A stretch of 64,000 nt of DNA from Gammaproteobacteria bacterium (GCA_016744065.1 JADGFA010000006.1:49104-113103), one strand, 5' to 3'. Positions 1 through 8,878 are shown, counted from the first letter of the stretch. A program made the numbers and translations. The notes: generated from the letters alone by a model not told the origin.

Positions 1-52
1 ATAGTGTAGTCAGGCCGATGCACACAACGGCGGTGGGGATTGCTTTTAACAT
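1..52 (-). CDS. start of an exported or membrane protein (partial)
   Basis: Reading leftward from an ATG at 52-50, the frame stays open to the window edge and encodes about 17 residues beginning MLKAIPTAVVCIGLTTL. This basic start followed by a hydrophobic stretch looks like the front of a signal peptide or a first membrane segment. Too little is present to name the protein, and no strong ribosome binding site is visible. It lies upstream of nothing recognisable on this strand in the window. It may be chance. Confidence 0.35.
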   Translation of the reverse strand, partial: MLKAIPTAVVCIGLTTL

Positions 53-261
53 GAGATGAGCCTTTGGTTTAAAATATTAGAAGGCGTACGTTATCAAGAC
101 AGCTCAAGGGGTTCAAGTAGGCTATGCCTGAAGTTGTATAAATTTCACAGTAATGCTTTAAATTACGCCTGCATATCCGTGTATATTCATTATTTAATGA
201 AGAATGGTGTCCATCGACGCATATTTTGTTTTAAAAGTGCGCAGGTGCTATTTGATTGTTG

Positions 262-708
262 TTAGCCTGGTGTGTTTTTTTCTATCCAGCGATTATTTTC
301 ATTTTCATTGTCTTTCAGATTTTCTTTTTTCCAGAAAGGTGCGCGGGATTTTAGTTCCTCCATAAGGTATCGACAGGCTTCAAAGGCCGCTTTTCGGTGG
401 GCAGACCAGACAACAGTCAGTACGATAGGATCATCAGGCTGTATTTTTCCTGTTCGATGAATAATCAGGCAGTCGATTAAATCCCAGCGCTGATTTGCCT
501 CCTCACAAATTTTATTGAGGTAGTTTTCAGTCATACCAGGATAGTGTTCCAGAGTCATGCTGGTTACATTATCGCCCTGATTGAAATCACGCATAGTGCC
601 TACAAAACTTGCTGTGGCACCATATTTGCCTCGTTCAAGCTGGGTTTGCTGGTGCTGCTGGGTTTCTTTCCAGGGGTCAAATGGTTCGGGTTTTATCAGG
701 CAGGGCAC
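262..708 (-). CDS. moaE: molybdopterin synthase catalytic subunit MoaE
   Basis: MoaE is the large subunit of molybdopterin synthase, which transfers sulfur from the MoaD thiocarboxylate to cyclic pyranopterin monophosphate to form the dithiolene of molybdopterin in the cytoplasm. The 148-residue protein has the family core: FVGTMRD near residue 36, the HRTGKI segment, and a C-terminal FWKKE containing the lysines expected in the active site. The start is a GTG at 708, one base after the moaD stop. A clear GGAGG lies just upstream, so the GTG start is well supported. The two genes are translationally coupled and transcribed away from moaC. Length is normal for the family. Confidence 0.93.
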   Translation of the reverse strand: MPCLIKPEPFDPWKETQQHQQTQLERGKYGATASFVGTMRDFNQGDNVTSMTLEHYPGMTENYLNKICEEANQRWDLIDCLIIHRTGKIQPDDPIVLTVVWSAHRKAAFEACRYLMEELKSRAPFWKKENLKDNENENNRWIEKNTPG

Positions 709-709
709 T

Positions 710-937
710 TTATCCTCCAGTCACCGGAGGAAAAAATGCGACTTCATCCCCGTCATTGATTGTTGCATGGATATCTACATATTCCATATTGATTGCACAC
801 AGGGTGTTATCAGGCATATCTATATTTTGTGTGGCCTGACGCCAGGCGGACTGTACGTCACTGGCGCTATCCAGAGAGATTTCTGCGTGGCCGACCTGTT
901 CTCTCAGGCGGGCAAAAAATTTGACTGTGATGCTCAT
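710..937 (-). CDS. moaD: molybdopterin synthase sulfur carrier MoaD
   Basis: MoaD is the small ubiquitin-fold sulfur carrier of molybdopterin synthase. The 75-residue protein starts MSITVKFFARLREQVG and ends in VTGG. The terminal Gly-Gly is the signature needed for adenylation and thiocarboxylation. It is the first gene of a two-gene moaD-moaE unit and is divergent from moaC across 65 bp, which must hold both promoters. moaA and moaB are not in this window, so the rest of the pathway is elsewhere. The ribosome binding site is weak. Confidence 0.9.
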   Translation of the reverse strand: MSITVKFFARLREQVGHAEISLDSASDVQSAWRQATQNIDMPDNTLCAINMEYVDIHATINDGDEVAFFPPVTGG

Positions 938-1002
938 TCGTAAAACTGGTTACCTTTTGTTAGGCTATGCGCTGAATATTATAATAGTAACAGGCATAAA
1001 GA

Positions 1003-1485
1003 ATGACTGAAAAGTTAACTCATTTTAACGCATCTGGCGAAGCACATATGGTTGATGTTAGTCAAAAAGACATCACAAAACGTCAGGCAGTGGCTGAGGG
1101 TGATATTTTTATGCAGACTGAAACCCTGCAACTTATTCAGCAGGGTAATCATAAGAAGGGTGATGTGCTAGGCATAGCGCGTGTTGCGGGCATAATGGCA
1201 GCAAAAAAAACACCTGATCTGATACCTTTGTGTCATTCCCTTGCATTGACCCATGTGGACATAGCGTTAAGCTGTAATACGTCTTTACCAGGCGTGCATT
1301 GTCAGGTGACAGTTGAGTGTAAAGGCAACACCGGTGTGGAAATGGAGGCATTGACTGCAGTACAGATTACTTTATTGACTATTTATGACATGTGTAAAGC
1401 GGTTGATAGAGGAATGCATATGGAGAATATCGGGCTTTTGACAAAGTCTGGAGGAAAGTCCGGGGACTGGTCAAAACGAGATTAG
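1003..1485 (+). CDS. moaC: cyclic pyranopterin monophosphate synthase MoaC
   Basis: MoaC converts the MoaA product (3',8-cyclo-GTP) into cyclic pyranopterin monophosphate, the first committed molybdopterin precursor. The 160-residue protein matches the family throughout: HMVDVSQKD near the N-terminus, the [13 protein letters not shown] block, the [13 protein letters not shown] block and a C-terminal KSGGKSGDW. The histidine in LCHS and the lysine in the GVEMEAL...MCKAVDRGM region are the residues expected around the active site. It is transcribed away from moaD-moaE. With them it forms a partial molybdenum-cofactor locus about 8 kb from the molybdoenzyme at 9446-12367, which may be its client. 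Confidence 0.95.
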   Translation: MTEKLTHFNASGEAHMVDVSQKDITKRQAVAEGDIFMQTETLQLIQQGNHKKGDVLGIARVAGIMAAKKTPDLIPLCHSLALTHVDIALSCNTSLPGVHCQVTVECKGNTGVEMEALTAVQITLLTIYDMCKAVDRGMHMENIGLLTKSGGKSGDWSKRD

Positions 1486-1622
1486 AGCGTATTGTAAGTT
1501 AAAAGAAAAAAGATTCATTCTGGATAAAGGTGAAGAATTAGATTTAATAGATATTTGGGTATGAGGACGCATTGCATCCATCATACCCGTGCCGTTTAAC
1601 TGTTCTGGATTGCGGGTTATTC

Positions 1623-2705
1623 CTACCCCTGTTTCAAAAGCATACGTAAATCAATGACCGCCGCATTGGCTCTGGAAATATAATTTGCCATGACCAGCGA
1701 GTGGTTTGCAAACACGCCGAAGCCTCCACCATTTAGTATTATCGGGCTCCATACTGTTTCCTGTGTGGCGTCCAGTTCACGAATAATCTGTTGCAGGCTG
1801 ACGCGGGCATTTTTTTTGTTGAGAACATCCTGAAAATCAGATTCAGCGGCTTTTAATAGCTGGCTCAGGGCCCAGGCACTGCCCCGTGCTTCAAAGAAAA
1901 CATCGTCGATTTTAAGCCAGGGGGTTTTTACTTCAATAATATTTGTTGAAGGTGTTGATTGTTGCGCATTTGCATCACCTGCCAGGTCAGTATTTATGCG
2001 TGCCTGACCAACACTGGCACTCAGGCGTTGAGACAGACTTCCCAGGCGTTTAGAAACCAGGCCTAGCCATTCGCTCAAGTTGTCAGCACGGGCATAAAAC
2101 TGACCATCCTGTGTGTTTTTGTCCGATAGTCGGCCAAGATAGCTGTAAAGTGAATTGATGGCAGTGCGATATTCTGATTCGGCAGGGGGTAGCAACCATG
2201 AGTCTGAATCAATACGAAACTTGTTATCTGCTTTAATTATATCTATGTCTTCAATCGATTGTGATTGTGAACGGGTGATATCGTTACGTAGAGCCAGTGT
2301 TAAATCACGAATCTGTGTTAACACACCAAACTCCCAGTTGGGGATATTGTCCATAAATATGCTCGGTGGCGTCATATCATTACTAAGGTAGCCACCGGAT
2401 TTATCCAGTAAGGTTTCGGCTGTAACGATTAAAGCTGTGGTTGTGATGTAACCAGTGGCCATTTTTTCGCCACGTTCCTCAGATAATGAGACAGCTCGTT
2501 GTACAGGATCAAATGCATTGGGTTCAATATTCCACAAAAAGCCGAAGATGAGTGTGATTAATATGAGTAATGCCAGTAGTAAAGGAATAAAACGAGCAAT
2601 CAGTCCCAGGTTTTCATTATCCTGGCTGGCGTTGCCACCCGTGCGCCTCAGCAGGAGATTTCGCAAATTGTCGTAGGCATCAAAAAAGAAATCGAGTATT
2701 TTCAT
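1623..2705 (-). CDS. DUF2333 family inner-membrane protein
   Basis: This 360-residue protein matches the DUF2333 family, conserved in Gammaproteobacteria and without an assigned function. A short basic N-terminus is followed by a single strong membrane segment at about residues 36-58 (FIPLLLALLILITLIFGFLW). The rest is probably periplasmic. Family blocks visible are the ETLLDKSGGYLSND and PNWEFGVL region near residue 100-130, FYARADNL near 200, and LGSLSQRLSASVGQ. The C-terminus contains an NGGGFGVFANHSLVMANYISRA block. A GAGAC ribosome binding site lies a few bases before the ATG. It is divergent from the AsmA-type gene, which also concerns the envelope. Confidence 0.8.
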   Translation of the reverse strand: MKILDFFFDAYDNLRNLLLRRTGGNASQDNENLGLIARFIPLLLALLILITLIFGFLWNIEPNAFDPVQRAVSLSEERGEKMATGYITTTALIVTAETLLDKSGGYLSNDMTPPSIFMDNIPNWEFGVLTQIRDLTLALRNDITRSQSQSIEDIDIIKADNKFRIDSDSWLLPPAESEYRTAINSLYSYLGRLSDKNTQDGQFYARADNLSEWLGLVSKRLGSLSQRLSASVGQARINTDLAGDANAQQSTPSTNIIEVKTPWLKIDDVFFEARGSAWALSQLLKAAESDFQDVLNKKNARVSLQQIIRELDATQETVWSPIILNGGGFGVFANHSLVMANYISRANAAVIDLRMLLKQG

Positions 2706-2773
2706 ATGGGTCTCAGGTTATTTAAGCTAACATCGCATTACCGGTTAAATATTGTAACTGTTCGGAGAACAGA

Positions 2774-5077
2774 ATGAAATTTTTTAAAATCAGTTTATAT
2801 ATTCTTGTTGGCTTTGCCTTATTACTTGTTATTGGCGCCAGTGTTTTTATTGCAACGTTTGATGCTAATGATTACAAGCCCCTGATTAGTGAGCAGGTTA
2901 AACAGCAAACGGGTCGTGAGTTTACACTTGATGATATCAAGCCATCGGTATTTCCCTGGTTAGGGATTGAGTTGCAGCAAATATCCCTGAGTAATGCAAA
3001 GGGGTTTAAAGCGGATAACATGCTGACAATAGAACGCCTGGATGTGCGCGTTGAATTGCTGCCCCTGCTTAAACAGGAAATACACATAGATACCTTGCGA
3101 TTGCATGGGCTTGAGTTGCATCTTGAACAGGATAAAAAGGCAAAGACGAACTGGGATGATATTCTTGAGAAGCAGGCGGCGTTAGCCGGGAATAAGGCAG
3201 AAAAATCAGTCAGCCCGGAAAAAACAAAAGAAGTTGTATCAACTGACCCACTGGCCGCTTTATTAATCAATGGTGTGGAAATTAAAGATGCCAGTATTAA
3301 CTGGAGTGATGCTATTAGTGGGCAGGCTATTAAAGTACAAAAATTTAATTTAAATACGGGTGCTATTCGTCAGGGTAAGCCCTTGCCGGTAAATTTATCC
3401 GCATTAATTAATTTGTCAGAACCTGAGGCCAGAGTGATTACCGAGTTGAAAACCAGTATTGAGTTTGATCTGGCCACTCAGCAACTTAAATTAACGAATC
3501 TAAATGTGTTAGTTGATACTGCACTGGAACAGGATGCGTTAAAAAAATTACGCTTAAGCCTGGATGCGCAGCTTGATGCGGATTTGAAAAAACAGCATTT
3601 TGTTGTGCCGGCGTATGTGCTGGAGATTAATGCGCAGGGCAAAGCGATTCCCGGTGAAAAAATAACATCCAGTTTAAAGGGTGATGCTGATATTAATTTA
3701 AAAAATCAAACAGCAAAAATAGAAAAACTAGTATTTGAAACGATGGGGCTTAGTATGCAGGCGAAGTTAGCTGCAACAGATGTATTGTCCTCGCCTAATA
3801 TAAAGGGGCAGGTTAATTTAGATGATTTTAATCCTCAGGAACTGGCTAAAAAAATGGCAATTGAATTGCCGGAAACAAAAAATAAAAATGCATTAAAAAA
3901 GGCAAGTTTAAACTTTGATGTAATTGCAAGTAATGAAAATGTACAAATAAAAAATCTCAAGTTAAAGCTGGACAAGACGATGCTGCTTGCGGGCATTGAA
4001 GTGGAAAATTTTGAAAAACCAGAAATTAATTATACCATTAATATCGACCAGATTAATCTGGATGATTATTTGCCACCAGCAACTGAACCGACGACACCTG
4101 CCAAACAAAGTTCATTGCCAGTAGCTGCAAATGCTAATGCTGATATACCAATAACACTGCCCACGCCTTTGCTTCGGTCACTGAATGTTAATGGAGTGTT
4201 GAATATTGATTCTATTAATGCTTTTGAGCAGTCCATATCAAATTTAAAAATGGAAATGCTAGCTAAAGACGGTTTAATCAGAATGCCCGTGTTAAATGCG
4301 CAGCTATTAAAGGGGAACATCACATCTTCGGTGCAACTGGACGTTCGCAAAAACACGCCTCGCTATCAGTTTAAATTTAAAGGTAAAAATTTAAATGGCG
4401 ATTCAATTATAAACCCGATATTACAGGACTTATCGGGTGAAAAAAATGTTTCTATGAGTGGCGTTATGAATATGGCACTGAATTTAAAAACCAGTGGTCA
4501 GTCCGTTAATCAGTTAATCGCAGGGAGTAATGGGCAGTTTAATATGAAAATGGGTGCAGCCAAATTACATGGCGTTGATGTGGAGTACTTTGTGCGCAAG
4601 GGTGTTGTGGGTTATCTGGAGGAAAAGAAGCAGACACTACCTGAAAGCTGGCGAGGTGAGTATAAGCCCAAAGAAACAACAGCGCTTAAGGTAGCCAGTG
4701 CATCTGGCGTAATTAGAAAGGGTGTGGTTGAAAATAAAGATCTGTTGCTTGATTCTTCGCGCTTTAAAATAACGGGGGCTGGAAAAATAAATCTGCCGAC
4801 TGAAAAGCTGGATTATCGACTGGTTATTGATATAAACCAGGCTACAACAAAAACAGCAGCAGAACGGTTATTGGATATCCCTATGCCGGTGTTTATTAGG
4901 GGCGGCTTTTCACAGCCAGGCATTAGTGTTGATTCAAAAGTCTGGTTGAGAAGTGTGGGCAAAACGCTAAAGGCAGAGGCTAAAAAAGAAGTTAAGAAAA
5001 AGGTTAAACAGGAAAAGAAAAAGCAGAAGAAAAAAATAAAGAAAAAGCTAAAAGATAAATTAAAAAAATTGTTCTGA
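2774..5077 (+). CDS. AsmA family protein
   Basis: AsmA-type proteins are inner-membrane-anchored periplasmic proteins linked to outer-membrane assembly and, for several members, to phospholipid transport. The 767-residue protein has an N-terminal membrane anchor (about residues 7-29) followed by the family motif FDANDYKPLISEQV, a long repetitive beta-rich middle, and the C-terminal AsmA block with LDYRLVIDINQ and PVFIRGGFSQPGISVD near residues 690-730. A GGAG lies 8 bases before the ATG. The last ~40 residues are extremely lysine-rich, an unusual cationic tail. The mutY reading frame follows closely, so the two may be cotranscribed. Confidence 0.85.
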   Translation: MKFFKISLYILVGFALLLVIGASVFIATFDANDYKPLISEQVKQQTGREFTLDDIKPSVFPWLGIELQQISLSNAKGFKADNMLTIERLDVRVELLPLLKQEIHIDTLRLHGLELHLEQDKKAKTNWDDILEKQAALAGNKAEKSVSPEKTKEVVSTDPLAALLINGVEIKDASINWSDAISGQAIKVQKFNLNTGAIRQGKPLPVNLSALINLSEPEARVITELKTSIEFDLATQQLKLTNLNVLVDTALEQDALKKLRLSLDAQLDADLKKQHFVVPAYVLEINAQGKAIPGEKITSSLKGDADINLKNQTAKIEKLVFETMGLSMQAKLAATDVLSSPNIKGQVNLDDFNPQELAKKMAIELPETKNKNALKKASLNFDVIASNENVQIKNLKLKLDKTMLLAGIEVENFEKPEINYTINIDQINLDDYLPPATEPTTPAKQSSLPVAANANADIPITLPTPLLRSLNVNGVLNIDSINAFEQSISNLKMEMLAKDGLIRMPVLNAQLLKGNITSSVQLDVRKNTPRYQFKFKGKNLNGDSIINPILQDLSGEKNVSMSGVMNMALNLKTSGQSVNQLIAGSNGQFNMKMGAAKLHGVDVEYFVRKGVVGYLEEKKQTLPESWRGEYKPKETTALKVASASGVIRKGVVENKDLLLDSSRFKITGAGKINLPTEKLDYRLVIDINQATTKTAAERLLDIPMPVFIRGGFSQPGISVDSKVWLRSVGKTLKAEAKKEVKKKVKQEKKKQKKKIKKKLKDKLKKLF

Positions 5078-5199
5078 TATTATCTGTAAAAAGTGATTTA
5101 TAAATAAATATATTTTCAAAAAAATTATTAAACTGGTATGAGCAGCACGGCAGAAAAGATTTACCCTGGCAACAAAACCGCAGTGCTTATGGTGTCTGG

Positions 5200-6162
5200 G
5201 TGTCAGAAATTATGTTACAACAAACCCAGGTAAAAACGGTTATACCCTATTATGAAAAATTTATGCAACGTTTTGCTGATGTACAGGCATTGGCTGATGC
5301 GCACGAAGATGATGTTCTGCATCATTGGTCTGGTTTAGGGTATTACGCCCGAGCGCGTAATTTACATAAAGCGGCGCAGCAGGTGCGTGATGAGCATGGG
5401 GGGGAATTCCCCCTGGATTTTGATAATGTGCTGGCATTACCCGGCGTGGGGCGTTCCACAGCAGGCGCTATTTTAGCTCAGGCAGAAGGACAGCGACACG
5501 CCATTCTCGATGGCAATGTAAAGCGTGTGCTGGCACGCTTTCATGCCGTGCATGGCTGGACAGGGCAGAAAAAAGTGCAGGATCAGCTCTGGTTATTTGC
5601 CGAGCAACATACACCGAAAAAACAGTTAGCGGACTATACCCAGGCTATTATGGACTTAGGTGCAACCCTGTGCAGGCGCTCTAAGCCCGATTGTGAGCTG
5701 TGCCCGTTAAATAAAGAGTGTGTGGCTTATGCGACACAGCAGGTTGCCTTATTGCCCACGCCAAAGCCCAGAAAAACCCTGCCGGTTAAGGCTGTACGAA
5801 TGCTGTTACTGCGTAATAGTGAACGGCATATATTGTTAGAAAAACGCCCGCCTACGGGTATTTGGGGTGGTCTGTGGAGCCTGCCCGAAATGCCGCTTAT
5901 TGAATCGGTAGCAGACTGGTGTAATATTCATTACCAGTTTGATATTGATACCAGTGAAGAGCTACCCGTGGTGCGCCATACCTTCAGTCATTTTCATCTG
6001 GATATAACGCCCTGCATTGTTGAGGTGAATACCCCTGATCAAAGTGTGATGGAAGCGCAGCGCAGAGTCTGGTATAAAGCCTGCCAGAATGATCGTCAGC
6101 AGCCATCATTAGGATTAGCTGCTCCGGTTACCAGTTTGTTAAACCGTTTAAACGAGGAATAA
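5200..6162 (+). CDS. mutY: adenine DNA glycosylase MutY
   Basis: MutY removes adenine mispaired with 8-oxoguanine. The catalytic glutamate lies in SEIMLQQTQ and the catalytic aspartate in the [12 protein letters not shown] block. The Fe-S cluster ligands follow the classic C-x6-C-x2-C-x5-C spacing ([17 protein letters not shown]). A Nudix-like C-terminal domain has the FSHFHL motif. The GTG at 5200 is the first standard start codon. However, the same frame is open from 5104 and encodes about 30 further conserved MutY residues ([16 protein letters not shown]...), with no ATG, GTG or TTG upstream. Real initiation is probably at a non-standard codon such as ATA at 5104 or 5110, giving the usual ~350 residues. 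yggX follows two bases after the stop. Confidence 0.92.
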   Translation: MSEIMLQQTQVKTVIPYYEKFMQRFADVQALADAHEDDVLHHWSGLGYYARARNLHKAAQQVRDEHGGEFPLDFDNVLALPGVGRSTAGAILAQAEGQRHAILDGNVKRVLARFHAVHGWTGQKKVQDQLWLFAEQHTPKKQLADYTQAIMDLGATLCRRSKPDCELCPLNKECVAYATQQVALLPTPKPRKTLPVKAVRMLLLRNSERHILLEKRPPTGIWGGLWSLPEMPLIESVADWCNIHYQFDIDTSEELPVVRHTFSHFHLDITPCIVEVNTPDQSVMEAQRRVWYKACQNDRQQPSLGLAAPVTSLLNRLNEE

Positions 6163-6164
6163 CC

Positions 6165-6440
6165 ATGAGCCGTATGGTGCAATGTGTAAAATTAGGGCGT
6201 GAAGCAGAAGGCCTTGAGCGTCCAACATATCCAGGTGATCTGGGTGCAAAAATTTATAATAATGTCTCAAAAGAGGCATGGGCTGAGTGGTTGCAGCACC
6301 AGACGATGTTAATTAATGAGTACCGATTAACACCGATTGAACCCAAAGCGCGCAAGTTCCTGGAAGACGAAATGGAAAAATTCTTTTTCAGTGAAAAAGG
6401 TGTCGCCGCTCCAGAAGGCTTTGTACCGCCCTCAAGTTAA
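6165..6440 (+). CDS. yggX: probable Fe(2+)-trafficking protein YggX
   Basis: YggX proteins protect Fe-S clusters from oxidative damage and are proposed to traffic ferrous iron. The 91-residue protein shows the whole family pattern: [17 protein letters not shown] at the N-terminus with the conserved single cysteine, PTYPGDLG, the [17 protein letters not shown] helix and [11 protein letters not shown]. It starts two bases after the mutY stop, so translation is coupled. The mutY-yggX pairing is common in Gammaproteobacteria and makes sense because MutY carries a 4Fe-4S cluster. Confidence 0.95.
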   Translation: MSRMVQCVKLGREAEGLERPTYPGDLGAKIYNNVSKEAWAEWLQHQTMLINEYRLTPIEPKARKFLEDEMEKFFFSEKGVAAPEGFVPPSS

Positions 6441-6534
6441 TAAAAAGGCGTATCAGGCGAGTTCTTATGCATAGATTTTTTATGCGGGAAAGGCATTTAG
6501 CCTGTACTCAGGCTTCATTTGCTAATATTTTTAC

Positions 6535-6563
6535 TTGACTCAGCTCGCCTGAACTTGTCTAAT
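6535..6563 (+). promoter_or_regulatory. sigma-70 promoter of tRNA-Phe
   Basis: TTGACT at 6535-6540 and TCTAAT at 6558-6563 are separated by exactly 17 bases, each one base from consensus. Transcription would start near 6570, leaving a leader of about 48 bases to the tRNA. The GCGC-containing discriminator region is typical of stable-RNA promoters. Confidence 0.7.
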
Positions 6564-6617
6564 ACGCCCTCTTTGCGAATCAGCGTCTTGCTGAAAGCAT
6601 GCAAAAAAGTTCAAAAT

Positions 6618-6693
6618 GGCCGAATAGCTCAGTCGGTAGAGCAGCGGATTGAAAATCCGCGTGTCCCTGGTTCAATTCCAGGTTCGGCCACCA
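6618..6693 (+). tRNA. tRNA-Phe (GAA)
   Basis: A complete 76-base cloverleaf with the CCA end encoded. The acceptor stem GGCCGAA pairs with TTCGGCC. The D-loop has AGCTCAGTCGGTAGAGC and the T-arm CTGGTTCAATTCCAG. The anticodon loop TTGAAAA places GAA at 6651-6653, giving phenylalanine. It stands alone rather than in a cluster and has its own promoter. Confidence 0.98.
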
Positions 6694-7027
6694 CTTTTTC
6701 ATATATATCTATGTCACATAAGCCTTTCGGGCGTTTTAAGTCTAATCTGGTTTTATAGAATACGAATGTCTTTCTAGTGTTACAGGGTAAAACATACCTG
6801 TTTTGTATCACTTTCAGCGTCACTTTTCACCGCCTTGTGCAATGTATAAAACCGCCCTGCTGCTATCTTTATCACTATCCCGTTATAACATTGCATTGTG
6901 TGCAATAGCCTTAAATCATGAAACCCCGCAGGGCTACGGCTTGAGCCAGCTTTATTGCATTTTAAAAAAAGGCACAAAAATGGTGAAAATAAAGCTCGGG
7001 CAGCGGATATCAATAAAGATTAATTTC
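6694..7027. other. intergenic region with no recognised feature
   Basis: About 330 bases between tRNA-Phe and the downstream regulator. Open frames on both strands here have no family resemblance, no good ribosome binding sites and overlap each other. No clear hairpin terminator for the tRNA transcript is visible. Confidence 0.5.
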
Positions 7028-7342
7028 TCATGCAAAATGTATATGGCCTATGTCTTCTGACTTTTCAGAAATAGTAATATTTATATCTTTATCAAGCGCA
7101 GTGAGATAACTGAATATTTTATCTAATGACAGGCTGCGAAATTGACCACGCAGTATTTTAGATATTTTGGGTTGATCAATACCTAGTGCGGTGGCTGCTT
7201 CAGCTTGTGTCATACCATTGTCTGTAATAGCTTTTGATAAAATCATGACAGCTTGTGCTTTCATTTTCATTTCAGCAGAATCATCAAGGCCGATGTCGTC
7301 ATAAACATTACCGTTACTGATTGTATAATTTAGATTTGACAT
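7028..7342 (-). CDS. XRE-family transcriptional regulator, HigA-like antitoxin
   Basis: This 104-residue protein has a helix-turn-helix at about residues 43-65 (NGMTQAEAATALGIDQPKIS), typical of the XRE antitoxins paired with HigB/Gp49-type toxins. It presumably binds its own promoter as a dimer. No intact toxin gene is adjacent. A short open stretch resembling the C-terminal end of such a toxin runs into its start in another frame (7330-7506). It is therefore probably an orphan antitoxin or a remnant of a toxin-antitoxin pair. The C-terminus SEDIGHIHFA extends past the DNA-binding domain. Confidence 0.75.
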   Translation of the reverse strand: MSNLNYTISNGNVYDDIGLDDSAEMKMKAQAVMILSKAITDNGMTQAEAATALGIDQPKISKILRGQFRSLSLDKIFSYLTALDKDINITISEKSEDIGHIHFA

Positions 7343-7506
7343 AATATTAGTCTCTTATTGTCTGCTTTGTTAAGGTGTTTTTTAAGATACCTTTTAATGA
7401 AGTTCGAATTTTCTGCTTCCAGTTTATTATGTATTTCTTTTGCTGTCTTGTACCTGCTTTCTATTAGATCTAGATCAGGCTTTGGTGTTGATGTTGTAAT
7501 TGCGCG
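7330..7506 (-). pseudogene. possible 3' remnant of a HigB/Gp49-type toxin gene
   Basis: Immediately upstream of the antitoxin-like gene, one minus-strand frame is open from 7506 to a stop at 7330 and overlaps the antitoxin start by 13 bases, the arrangement usual for toxin-antitoxin pairs. It encodes STPKPDLDLIESRYKTAKEI followed by a lysine-rich tail. That resembles the C-terminal 'TPKxxIxLxxxRyk' end of Gp49/HigB-like toxins. There is no start codon and a stop sits directly before it, and I see no toxin N-terminus upstream. The match is by pattern memory only. Confidence 0.35.
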
Positions 7507-7590
7507 TTAAGTGAAAATTTAGGTGTCTTAACTTAATATCTTTTAATCAGAGAATTTAAGAGAAAAATGGAATTTAAATTTTTTATCTAA

Positions 7591-7623
7591 AGAAAAAGAC
7601 CAGCTTCAAATGAGGCTGGTCTT
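7591..7623 (-). terminator. rho-independent terminator of the Aio-like operon
   Basis: On the minus strand, AAGACCAGC and GCTGGTCTT form a perfect 9-bp stem with a 10-base loop, followed by TTTCTTT. It lies about 60 bases after the porin stop at 7686, so it ends the operon. Confidence 0.8.
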
Positions 7624-7685
7624 ATGAGATCACATGCTATGTGAGAGCCGTGTAAAAAATGAGCAAAGCTAAGGGAGAGGCGTGC

Positions 7686-8753
7686 TTAGAATGTGTACTG
7701 TAATTGAACGCCTGCAATGGTGTTGCTGGTTTCAGCCGCTGTATTGTTATCTTTATCTTCAAAGGTAAAAATTTCAGGTCGGATTCTAAAGCCGCGGGCA
7801 ATCCAGGGAAGGTCAATTGGCATGCTTAAGCCAATCATGGTGCTTTCTGTGTCGACGCTATTGCTTTTTTCTACACCGGAAAAGCCGTAGATAAAGTGAA
7901 TAGCGCCTTTGGTTTCGTCACCGGTAAATCTAAACCCTATATCCATCCAGTACTGTAAAACATCAGCGTCTTCACCTGCGGTTTTGGTGGCATCTGTTAT
8001 GTTGTTTAAACCGCCGATTTTTTGAGTGGTATTGCCCCAGTTTTGGCCTGCACCTATTTCAGTTGCAAAGGTAACTGAACCTACAGCCGTTTTTGCTCCA
8101 ATCGAAATACCTGTTGCGGTTACATCGTCCTCTCCTTCGAATGACTGTTTGGCAATAAACAGGCTGGGAAACAGTTGCCAGTCGAAGGTTTTGTAGGCCA
8201 GACCCATATCCAGGCGTGGTAATGTGGTTTCTGATTCCGCATCATTGGGAGCGTTTTTTACAGTGGGGTCAACCAGAGCAACGGCTAAAGCGCCCTGACG
8301 ATTTAAAAATTTATAGGTATAACGAACCTGGGACAGGCGCCCGGCATTGATATTGCCGTAGTTGTCACCGGAGTTATTGACCATGGCGACATTTGGGTTC
8401 AGGGGGGCAAAGGGTGTAGAGGTTTGACCCGCAAGAAGTTGCCCGGTTTCACTAAAGTCCCATTTTCCATATGCATGACGTACGGTGTTATCGGAATTTT
8501 TCACCGCCATTTCAACATACATGCTGACATTGTCTTCGTTATCCCAGCGCACACGAAAACGAGAATTGTCAGCGACTTCTAATCTGGTTTTTTTAAGATC
8601 AGATGTTGTATTTCCTGCGGAGTCTTTTATTTCATTGTTTTCTGTAAATACATTTGTAAAAACAATGCCGCCAATGGTTGATTTTGCTGTAGCGCTGCCA
8701 TTAATGAGTGCCAGTGCAATACCAGTTGTAATCGGTAATAGTTTGTTTTTCAT
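7686..8753 (-). CDS. outer-membrane porin-like beta-barrel protein
   Basis: A 355-residue protein with a cleavable signal peptide (MKNKLLPITTGIALALINGS, cleaved after ATA) and many alternating hydrophobic strands. It ends in QLQYTF, the terminal-phenylalanine signal of outer-membrane barrels. The ATG at 8753 is chosen because GGAGGTG lies directly upstream; the frame continues 20 codons further without support. It is the last gene of the Aio-like operon, 125 bp after the small exported protein, and a terminator follows. It probably provides a channel for the enzyme's substrate or product, but nothing in the sequence identifies the solute. Confidence 0.75.
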   Translation of the reverse strand: MKNKLLPITTGIALALINGSATAKSTIGGIVFTNVFTENNEIKDSAGNTTSDLKKTRLEVADNSRFRVRWDNEDNVSMYVEMAVKNSDNTVRHAYGKWDFSETGQLLAGQTSTPFAPLNPNVAMVNNSGDNYGNINAGRLSQVRYTYKFLNRQGALAVALVDPTVKNAPNDAESETTLPRLDMGLAYKTFDWQLFPSLFIAKQSFEGEDDVTATGISIGAKTAVGSVTFATEIGAGQNWGNTTQKIGGLNNITDATKTAGEDADVLQYWMDIGFRFTGDETKGAIHFIYGFSGVEKSNSVDTESTMIGLSMPIDLPWIARGFRIRPEIFTFEDKDNNTAAETSNTIAGVQLQYTF

Positions 8754-8878
8754 TTTACACCTCCAGGTTATAAAAATAGTAGGACAGCCTGTAATGAAGC
8801 AGGCTGAATTCATTCATATAACCCCGGGTTCTGTTAAGTATGCCGTTTAAAAAAATATAGCTTTAAATATTTATGCAG

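Noticed and set aside
56..265. Plus-strand frame of 69 codons at the window start
   Set aside because: No family resemblance and no ribosome binding site; looks like chance in a non-coding stretch next to moaE.
3245..3262. DPLAALL in the AsmA protein resembling the DPL motif
   Set aside because: A single match in a hydrophilic linker without the surrounding [I/V]xxx pattern or repetition; the triplet occurs by chance in a long protein.
6780..7013. Frames on both strands in the intergenic region after tRNA-Phe
   Set aside because: They overlap each other on opposite strands, lack ribosome binding sites and have no recognisable domains.
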